In this document: in pieces, positions 17,516-23,484 of the stretch
Numbering within the stretch: position 1 is the stretch's first letter
Layout: every line of letters begins with the position of its first letter
DNA from: Boothiomyces macroporosus
Lineage: Eukaryota; Chytridiomycota; Chytridiomycetes; Rhizophydiales; Terramycetaceae
DNA: 23,484 nt
Direction of reading: 5' to 3'
Assembly (NCBI GenBank): GCA_027604185.1
Contig: JADGKB010000160.1
Location: 1 to 23,484, forward strand
Notes under the pieces: generated by a model
Seen by the model: only the letters and a program-made list of their open reading frames with translations
What the model was told of the DNA's origin: nothing
Databases searched by the model: none
Position numbers and translations under genes: made by a program

Positions 17516-18097
17516 TTATTGCAGGGAAACAAGCTCTTTTTGAATGTTTTCCCTTGCCTTGGCTTCATCAAATATTCCAGAGAAATAGATTCTCTCTCTC
17601 TTTAAAAAGTTGCTCATCACTGCGGTTCTCCCCGTTATGTAATCACTGTCCGAATACCGAGAATATTCTTTTCTTATTTGCAAAGCATAGTCATTCCAAT
17701 ACTTTTCGTAGTCCCAACTTAGGACTTCCAAATCAAAATCCAAAAAGTACTTTAGATCTTGATCGTCATTGATTAGCGAATGTTTAATTGTAGCTAAAAT
17801 ATACTGCTCTGCTATCGTACAATCTTGATCAGTTCCGATCCATTCTTTTAATAATCTCGCAGAGTTTAGTTCATTATCCTTGGATTGAGGATCATAAACA
17901 ACATCATGAAACACTACGGCAAGAAATACAGCTCTAGCGTTGGAGAATTTCGATTTGTGTTTGTTAAATAACTCCAGGAGTCTAAACAAATGACTGGTAG
18001 TGTGATAATACCGCTGCGGCTCACTATATTGCTCTATAACACTCTTGTAATTTTCACTCCCGATATACTCTTTCCAATATTGGGTGAAAATGTCCAT
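17516..18097 (-). CDS. predicted metal-dependent HD-superfamily phosphohydrolase
   Basis: Intronless, 193 aa, from the ATG at 18097. It matches the COG4339-type family of small HD proteins. Visible: W8, YSEPQRYYHTTSH (24-36) supplying the first metal-binding His, VVFHDVVYDP with the HD pair at 64-65, DNELNSA (74-80), and IKHS followed by a DFDLEVL segment with acidic metal ligands. The exact substrate of this family is not established. The start is fixed because W8 and the YxEPxRxYH block sit close to the N-terminus in relatives. It diverges from RMT2 with only 19 bp between ATGs. The stop overlaps AATAAA (17515-17520). Confidence 0.85.
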   Translation of the reverse strand: MDIFTQYWKEYIGSENYKSVIEQYSEPQRYYHTTSHLFRLLELFNKHKSKFSNARAVFLAVVFHDVVYDPQSKDNELNSARLLKEWIGTDQDCTIAEQYILATIKHSLINDDQDLKYFLDFDLEVLSWDYEKYWNDYALQIRKEYSRYSDSDYITGRTAVMSNFLKRERIYFSGIFDEAKARENIQKELVSLQ

Positions 18098-18116
18098 CAA
18101 AATTTGGAAAAAAAAT
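18098..18116. promoter_or_regulatory. 19-bp divergent gap between HD gene and RMT2
   Basis: The sequence is A-rich (CAAAATTTGGAAAAAAAAT). Both start codons are supported by protein conservation, so at least one transcript must begin inside or across the neighbouring coding region, or have almost no 5' leader. Confidence 0.6.
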
Positions 18117-19150
18117 ATGGAAATTCAGCAATATCTTTCTACTTTACAACCGAATACAAAAATTACACCAGAATATCAGGAATTGTTGAAAAATACAGAA
18201 AACATTATTATTGACGGATCCACACTATTGCATTTGGCAGCCAAAACTGGAAACATTGAAGCCTGTTCCTTATTGATTCAGTATGCTAAAATCCCGTGGA
18301 ATTCATTGGCAAACAACAAATCAGTTGGTAAATCGTTCTAATGCAGGTGAAATTGCAATGGAGAATGGTCATGTGGAATTGTATGAATATCTAGTAGACA
18401 CTGGATGTCGCTCTGAATTCATTCTATCTTTACTGGGACAAAAGATTGTTGAAGACGGAGATGTAATTGAAACTAAAGATAAAATAGTTGCAAACCAGGG
18501 ATACCTGAACCGCAAGCTATTTTACTCTGAAGGAAAACTTTTGGATAGCGACGGTAACGCAGTAATGATGGGATGGGAAACTCCGCTAATGAAGATTCAC
18601 AGCAATATTATTTGCAAAAAAGGAAAAAAGATTCTCAATGTTGGATTTGGATTAGGAATTATAGACACGATGATTCAAGAGAGCGAGCCTACTCTGCACA
18701 CTATTATCGAAGCACATCCCGACGTTTATCAAAAGATGGTTGATGATGGCTGGACTACAAAGCCAAATGTAACTGTATTATTTGGTAGATGGCAAGATGT
18801 ACTACAAGACTACCAAGAAACTTTTGACGGAATATTCTTTGATACATTTGGCGAGTACTATGATGACTTGCACGATTTTCATCAAATACTCCCAAATATC
18901 TTGAATGAAGATGGAGTTTACACCTTCTTTAACGGACTGTGTGGTAACAATCGTTAATATAGGAACCAATCAGTTCTTTCACGATGTCAGTTGCCGTATA
19001 GTTGAATTGGAATTGAGAGAAATTGGATTTAATGTAGAGTTTGAAGAAGTCACCGTTGATGAATTGGGTGATGATGTATGGAAAGATACAAAGAGAGCCT
19101 ACTGGAGTTTACCAACCTACCGAGTGCCTACAGTTACTTTTGACTTTTGA
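18117..19150 (+). CDS. RMT2: protein arginine N-methyltransferase 2 (Rmt2 type)
   Basis: Exons: 18117-18327, 18347-18943, 18963-19150. Two 19-nt introns (GTAAATCGTTCTAATGCAG and GTAACAATCGTTAATATAG). The product is 331 aa, shorter than yeast Rmt2 (412). Yeast Rmt2 makes delta-N-methylarginine on ribosomal protein L12. Ankyrin-type repeats occupy about 33-90 (GSTLLHLAAKTGNIEA, GEIAMENGHVELYEYL). The methyltransferase follows: MGWETPLMKIHS, SAM motif I ILNVGFGLGIID (166-177), acidic IIEAHPDVY (190-198), FGRWQDVL and FDGIFFDTFGEYY. The C-terminal YWSLPTYRVPTV is typical. Both introns restore frame in conserved sequence. An in-frame ATG at 18090 would overlap the HD start, so 18117 is preferred. 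The TGA stop overlaps AATAAA (19150-19155). Confidence 0.94.
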
Positions 19151-19273
19151 ATAAACTCTAACCCTATATAATGGTGCTTAACTATTGGTAGAATCGTGAA
19201 GGCATTGTTGTGGAGATAGCAATTGAAAAACTAGGCTGAATAATGTTGCTTTATTCAGAATAATTGGGCATTT

Positions 19274-19669
19274 CTATTGATGGCAGAACTCTGCAACACA
19301 TGCAGCTTGGGCGGCAGTAGATGCAATAATTGCAGTTGCACATGCACCATCAACAATAGGAACAAACAATCCCAATACGCAAGCCCCTCTAATTGCAGTT
19401 GCACCACCAACACAATATCCAAAGGCCGGTTGTTGGCAAGTAATGGGTTTGGTAATTATTTCCTTCCACTGAGCACACCCACAGACACCTTTTTGTTCTC
19501 CCCCACAATCACGTTCAACACAACCATAAACGCAATTGGTCCAGTTTTCACGCGGAGGAGGACAGCGTTGATCCGGAATGGTGTTCAAAGCAGTAAGAGT
19601 AGTGTTTGATTCAACAAATGCGGTGCAGAGACCAGAAAAGACTGCGACAATCAAAAAGTTTAATTTCAT
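19274..19669 (-). CDS. Cys-rich secreted protein, copy 1
   Basis: Intronless, 131 aa. Signal peptide MKLNFLIVAVFSGLCTAFVES. The mature part of about 110 residues has 12 cysteines, including NCVYGCVERDC and GVCGCAQW, and two N-glycosylation sequons (NTT, NWT). The C-terminal third is Ala/Gly/Val-rich and hydrophobic (GLFVPIVDGACATAIIAST). No family recognised; it looks like a small disulfide-stabilised exported protein, possibly wall-associated or an effector. A TATA-like CTATAAAAAGGC lies about 23-34 bp before the ATG, implying almost no 5' leader. Identical in sequence to copy 2. Confidence 0.75.
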   Translation of the reverse strand: MKLNFLIVAVFSGLCTAFVESNTTLTALNTIPDQRCPPPRENWTNCVYGCVERDCGGEQKGVCGCAQWKEIITKPITCQQPAFGYCVGGATAIRGACVLGLFVPIVDGACATAIIASTAAQAACVAEFCHQ

Positions 19670-20300
19670 GTTGGTTACCTGTCATGAGTCAGCCTTTTTA
19701 TAGGCCGGCGTTGTACTCTTTGTACTATATTAAATTTCAGATATGAAACTGGTGAAATGTTAAAATATTTGGATACTTGTTTTTATATGCACTGGAAAAA
19801 CATATAATGTTAATCAGGTACTGTTTTATTTACTCAAGGATAATAGTATTTCCAACTATATTAAAGTTTGTGTAATCTAATCATCAGTGCAAGCGCTAGG
19901 ACGGGACGGTTAGGTTACAAAGTTTGGAAAACATCAAGTCATTCAATAAAAACCTATTCCTTGAAATTCTAAATGTTTATATCGCAATACCTAAATTCTG
20001 CTTTCACTTATAAGCTGTTGTATCCTGTTTGCTTTGATTAGGGTTATCATTTGACTAATGTGTCCTACCAACATGAGACCGTGTACTATGCGAAAAGACT
20101 ACTATTTCAAAAGCAATAGCAGCAAAAAATTATATTCTCCAACAACACTAGCAACAGATCCATCTCAGAAGTGTGGACAGCTTTCATATTCAAGTGATCC
20201 TGAACTTGATTTCCCCATGTAAATCGTAAGGTGGCAGCTGAACACAAGAACATAACGCCCCGTCCCATATAAATACCAACAATTTTTGTACCAATCCACG
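19670..20300. other. divergent intergenic region in repeat copy 1
   Basis: About 630 bp between divergent starts of the Cys-rich and CxxC genes. The left edge holds CTATAAAAAGGCTGAC (gene strand, 19688-19703). The right edge holds CATATAAATACC (about 20267-20278), a TATA candidate about 22-34 bp before the CxxC ATG. TTAGGGTTA occurs near 20040. No ORF or RNA gene was seen between. Confidence 0.55.
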
Positions 20301-20501
20301 ATGGATTCTACAAAAGTCGCCGCTAAATCTTCCTTTTGCAAGTACTGTAAAACTCAAACAGACACAATTATTCAAAAAGATGAAGCTGGTACTAGAAGAG
20401 CCAATATCGCACTCTTTTGCTTGACTGGCTGTTGTGCTCCTGGAAACATGGAAGCTCAAGAGGTTGCCACTTGTAAAGCATGTAATAAACGTAAAAATTA
20501 G
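20301..20501 (+). CDS. small CxxC...CxxC protein, LITAF-like, copy 1
   Basis: 66 aa from the ATG at 20301. Upstream in-frame reading exists but has no ATG. Two zinc-knuckle-like pairs, CKYC near residue 13 and CKAC near residue 58, flank a short Cys-rich hydrophobic centre (ANIALFCLTGCCAPG). This layout recalls the LITAF/SIMPLE domain, where two CxxC halves bind zinc around a membrane-inserted segment, but the centre is short and the HxCPxC ending is not met. A LITAF-like role at endosomal membranes is speculation. A TATA-like CATATAAAT lies about 25-34 bp upstream. Confidence 0.6.
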   Translation: MDSTKVAAKSSFCKYCKTQTDTIIQKDEAGTRRANIALFCLTGCCAPGNMEAQEVATCKACNKRKN

Positions 20502-21042
20502 GCAATGCTATTTAGTTTATGAGTTATTTGCGGTGCGGAAATCAGGGTTAAGGTTATGATTTAAATTTAATGGGAATTAACTATCCCTAAATTCAGGTGA
20601 CGTTTGATAAATTGGGGTTATGAAAGTGGTATTCTAATTAACAGCACTTGCACGAGATCTGATGTTTACTTTGTCGACAATGCCAAAATACATTGACAAG
20701 GTTGCTCTGTAAAATCTGAATGATCAGTCTTGTTAAAGTAGTTCATAGGGTTAAACCTTATGGACTACTTCAGTGCAGTAATAGCGCATCAAATGAAACC
20801 CTATTTGTGATAATTTAATTGTTATATTTTGGCATTTACTTTTCTATATTTACTCTCTATATACAGTTCTCGAATGCTCGCAGGCTTTCGAGTTTCCACG
20901 GTCTCGTTATAACTCACTTCCCTTGTGAACTAGACGTGCTCGTATAATTCACCAGTGTTATGTATCGCTAAAAATCCTGTCGCTTTTTTCTCTCCCATTG
21001 CCACTATAATAGCGCAAATAAATAATATATTGAATTGGTTTT
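20502..21042. other. intergenic region in repeat copy 1
   Basis: About 540 bp holding the hairpin at 20736-20770 and a short inverted repeat CTCGAA/TTCGAG at 20869-20892. The 80-codon minus-strand ORF at 20930-21172 overlaps the relic in another frame and shows no family resemblance; I treat it as non-coding. Confidence 0.5.
20736..20770. other. near-perfect 17-bp hairpin, copy 1
   Basis: AAGTAGTTCATAGGGTT (20736-20752), one central A, then AACCTTATGGACTACTT (20754-20770). As RNA, all 17 pairs form with two G-U wobbles; in practice the loop would be a few bases wider. It lies 235 bp after the CxxC gene. It could be a transcript-end structure, a small RNA precursor or a mobile-element relic. 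Confidence 0.7.
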
Positions 21043-21187
21043 CTAATCGCTGGTACGAGCCTTTCTTCTTTTCAAAGTGTTGTCTTGTTCCTTCAATGAG
21101 TCCTTTGATATGACAGATGGTAAAGACGGTTCTGACACAGGTGTCTGATGAAACTCCAAATGATCCTGACATGCCTGCGACTGCTTC
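21043..21187 (-). pseudogene. 5'-truncated copy of the 22998-23482 gene
   Basis: This 145-bp stretch matches the last part of exon 2 of the uncharacterised gene at 22998-23482, ending at the equivalent stop. The duplication breakpoint at 21187/21188 removes exon 1 and the start of exon 2. No alternative start restores it, so it is a relic of the tandem duplication. Confidence 0.8.
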
Positions 21188-21228
21188 AGGCTGAATAATG
21201 TTGCTTTATTCAAGATAATTGGGCATTT

Positions 21229-21624
21229 CTATTGATGGCAGAACTCTGCAACACATGCAGCTTGGGCGGCAGTAGATGCAATAATTGCAGTTGCACATGC
21301 ACCATCAACAATAGGAACAAACAATCCCAATACGCAAGCTCCTCTAATTGCAGTTGCACCACCAACACAATATCCAAAGGCCGGTTGTTGGCAAGTAATG
21401 GGCTTGGTAATTATTTCCTTCCACTGAGCACACCCACAGACACCTTTTTGTTCTCCCCCACAATCACGTTCAACACAACCATAAACGCAATTGGTCCAGT
21501 TTTCACGCGGAGGAGGACAGCGTTGATCCGGAATGGTGTTCAAAGCAGTAAGAGTAGTGTTTGATTCAACAAATGCGGTGCAGAGACCAGAAAAGACTGC
21601 GACAATCAAAAAGTTTAATTTCAT
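21229..21624 (-). CDS. Cys-rich secreted protein, copy 2
   Basis: 131 aa, identical in amino-acid sequence to the product of 19274-19669. The two coding differences (21340 and 21403) are synonymous third-position changes in Gly and Lys codons. The same signal peptide, 12 mature cysteines and TATA-like upstream element are present; one upstream base differs (21643). Function unknown. Confidence 0.75.
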   Translation of the reverse strand: MKLNFLIVAVFSGLCTAFVESNTTLTALNTIPDQRCPPPRENWTNCVYGCVERDCGGEQKGVCGCAQWKEIITKPITCQQPAFGYCVGGATAIRGACVLGLFVPIVDGACATAIIASTAAQAACVAEFCHQ

Positions 21625-22255
21625 GTTGGTTACCTGTCATGAATCAGCCTTTTTATAGGCCGGCGTTGTACTCTTTGTACTATATTAAATTTCAGATATG
21701 AAACTGGTGAAATGTTAAAATATTTGGATACTTGTTTTTATATGCACTGGAAAAACATATAATGTTAATCAGGTACTGTTTTATTTACTCAAGGATAATA
21801 GTATTTCCAACTATATTAAAGTTTGTGTAATCTAATCATCAGTGCAAGCGCTAGGACGGGACGGTTAGGTTACAAAGTTTGGAAAACATCAAGTCATTCA
21901 ATAAAAACCTATTCCTTGAAATTCTAAATGTTTATATCGCAATACCTAAATTCTGCTTTCACTTATAAGCTGTTGTATCCTGTTTGCTTTGATTAGGGTT
22001 ATCATTTGACTAATGTGTCCTACCAACATGAGACCGTGTACTATGCGAAAAGACTACTATTTCAAAAGCAATAGCAGCAAAAAATTATATTCTCCAACAA
22101 CACTAGCAACAGATCCATCTCAGAAGTGTGGACAGCTTTCATATTCAAGTGATCCTGAACTTGATTTCCCCATGTAAATCGTAAGGTGGCAGCTGAACAC
22201 AAGAACATAACGCCCCGTCCCATATAAATACCAACAATTTTTGTACCAATCCACG
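21625..22255. other. divergent intergenic region in repeat copy 2
   Basis: Same content as 19670-20300: TATA-like elements at both edges and a TTAGGGTTA near 21995. No coding or RNA feature was seen. Confidence 0.55.
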
Positions 22256-22456
22256 ATGGATTCTACAAAAGTCGCCGCTAAATCTTCCTTTTGCAAGTAC
22301 TGTAAAACTCAAACAGACACAATTATTCAAAAAGATGAAGCTGGTACTAGAAGAGCCAATATCGCACTCTTTTGCTTGACTGGCTGTTGTGCTCCTGGAA
22401 ACATGGAAGCTCAAGAGGTTGCCACTTGTAAAGCATGTAATAAACGTAAAAATTAG
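22256..22456 (+). CDS. small CxxC...CxxC protein, LITAF-like, copy 2
   Basis: 66 aa, identical to the product of 20301-20501, with the same upstream TATA-like CATATAAAT. See copy 1 for motif layout and doubts. Confidence 0.6.
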   Translation: MDSTKVAAKSSFCKYCKTQTDTIIQKDEAGTRRANIALFCLTGCCAPGNMEAQEVATCKACNKRKN

Positions 22457-22997
22457 GCAATGCTATTTAGTTTATGAGTTATTTGCGGTGCGGAAATCAG
22501 GGTTAAGGTTATGATTTAAATTTAATGGGAATTAACTATCCCTAAATTCAGGTGACGTTTGATAAATTGGGGTTATGAAAGTGGTATTCTAATTAACAGC
22601 ACTTGCACGAGATCTGATGTTTACTTTGTCGACAATGCCAAAATACATTGACAAGGTTGCTCTGTAAAATCTGAATGATCAGTCTTGTTAAAGTAGTTCA
22701 TAGGGTTAAACCTTATGGACTACTTCAGTGCAGTAATAGCGCATCAAATGAAACCCTATTTGTGATAATTTAATTGTTATATTTTGGCATTTACTTTTCT
22801 ATATTTACTCTCTATATACAGTTCTCGAATGCTCGCAGGCTTTCGAGTTTCCACGGTCTCGTTATAACTCACTTCCCTTGTGAACTAGACGTGCTCGTAT
22901 AATTCACCAGTGTTATGTATCGCTAAAAATCCTGTCGCTTTTTTCTCTCCCATTGCCACTATAATAGCGCAAATAAATAATATATTGAATTGGTTTT
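22457..22997. other. intergenic region in repeat copy 2
   Basis: Same content as 20502-21042, including the hairpin at 22691-22725. It serves as the 3' flank of both the CxxC gene (+) and the convergent gene at 22998-23482 (-). Confidence 0.5.
22691..22725. other. near-perfect 17-bp hairpin, copy 2
   Basis: Identical to the hairpin at 20736-20770, between convergent genes (CxxC gene ending 22456, minus-strand gene ending 22998). Confidence 0.7.
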
Positions 22998-23482
22998 CTA
23001 ATCGCTGGTACGAGCCTTTCTTCTTTTCAAAGTGTTGTCTTGTTCCTTCAATGAGTCCTTTGATATGACAGATGGTAAAGACGGTTCTGACACAGGTGTC
23101 TGATGAAACTCCAAATGATCCTGACATGCCTGCGACTGCTTCACTGGCAAACGTGAGGAGGAATACAATGAAGTCAACGTATCTATAAATCTAAACACAT
23201 AATTCATTAAATCTTCCTCTACTATTATTAACAATTACCATACTTTTGTCCTTCAGTCAAATATTCTTGCTTCGAGTGTAAATGGTTGTAAATGTCAATT
23301 CCAGGAAGACCATAGTATTTTTCCCATTGTGCTTTAGTTCTTTTGTAGTAAGTTGAGAATGATAATGGGCAATTTTCAAGCTCTTCAATCAATTCATCGA
23401 GTGATGTTTCTTTTAAAGATTTTATATATAGACGAAGGGAATCCAGTTGCCTTTGCTCTTCTGTTCCTTCTAACTGATTCAT
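22998..23482 (-). CDS. uncharacterised 154-aa protein
   Basis: Exons are 23482-23239 and 23218-22998, with a 20-nt intron GTAATTGTTAATAATAGTAG; a 17-nt form ending at the first AG also keeps frame and adds one Val. The ATG is two bases from the window edge, so an upstream extension cannot be excluded. The product begins MNQLEGTEEQRQLDSLRLYI, is helical and acidic in the first third, and ends in a basic KRRKARTSD tail. It contains no signal peptide or membrane span. No family recognised. Most of exon 2 lies within repeat copy 2. Confidence 0.55.
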
Positions 23483-23484
23483 TT

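Larger units (their letters stand above)
19233..21187. repeat. 1955-bp tandem duplication, copy 1
   Basis: It matches 21188-23142 at a constant offset of 1955 bp. I saw five differing bases: 19258-19259 (GA versus AG), 19385, 19448 and 19688, all in the first 460 bp. The left flank (…AAAACT before AGGCTG) and the copy-2 right flank (ACTGGC) are unrelated. It carries the Cys-rich gene, the CxxC gene, a hairpin and a truncated 3' gene fragment. Confidence 0.97.
21188..23142. repeat. 1955-bp tandem duplication, copy 2
   Basis: Second copy of 19233-21187. The right boundary follows GCTTC at 23142, where unique sequence (ACTGGCAAACG) begins. This copy is joined to the intact version of the gene truncated in copy 1, so copy 2 has the ancestral right junction and copy 1 the ancestral left junction. 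Confidence 0.97.

Noticed and set aside
20930..21172. 80-codon minus-strand ORF in each repeat copy (also 22885-23127)
   Set aside because: It overlaps, in a different frame, exon 2 of the 22998-23482 gene, whose spliced structure is better supported; no protein-like features were recognised.

Overview
The window looks like compact nuclear DNA of a flagellated (zoosporic) early-branching fungus or close relative such as a chytrid, rozellid or aphelid. This is inferred from content. An axonemal dynein regulatory complex subunit (DRC7) requires a motile flagellum. A Csm1/Pcs1-like monopolin protein and an Rmt2-type arginine methyltransferase are typical of fungi. I could not search for the species. 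No rRNA, tRNA, CRISPR array or transposase was seen.

The defining feature is the introns. Rebuilding the genes by frame continuity plus family homology gives 25 GT-AG introns: one of 18 nt, thirteen of 19, ten of 20 and one of 21. Each has a branch-site-like YTAAY (or close variant) fused almost directly to the acceptor. Two more introns, both in the DDT/WHIM gene, appear to end in TG. Eight of about 17 distinct genes have their stop codon physically overlapping an AATAAA poly(A) signal.

Layout. 1-1354: gene-poor, with a pyrimidine tract and a possible folded element. 1355-4083 (+): DRC7, ten exons. 4166-5111 and 5202-5948 (both -): two paralogous PAN/apple-like single-pass receptors. 6557-6778 (-): a small membrane protein. 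7092-7680 (+): Maf-type nucleotide pyrophosphatase. 7807-8715 (+): mucin-like single-pass protein. 8763-9061 (+): doubtful small gene. 9125-10123 (+): DDT/WHIM chromatin-remodelling accessory protein. 10280-11887 (-): BRAP/Etp1 ubiquitin ligase. 12199-13070 (-): leucine-rich-repeat single-pass receptor. 13251-15128 (-): ABCG half transporter. 15449-16399 (-): seven-TM protein. 16572-17286 (-): Csm1-like protein. 17516-18097 (-): HD phosphohydrolase, divergent from RMT2 at 18117-19150 (+), with 19 bp between the start codons. 19233-23142: two tandem copies of a 1955-bp unit, each with a Cys-rich secreted protein and a small CxxC protein. 22998-23482 (-): an uncharacterised gene whose 3' end lies in the second copy; a 5'-truncated relic lies in the first.

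Most genes are unrelated housekeeping genes. The exception is a set of membrane proteins with different ectodomains (PAN twice, mucin-like, LRR) whose cytoplasmic tails share short motifs near the C-terminus. They may be interchangeable sensors feeding one intracellular partner, and this is the best candidate here for an undescribed system.
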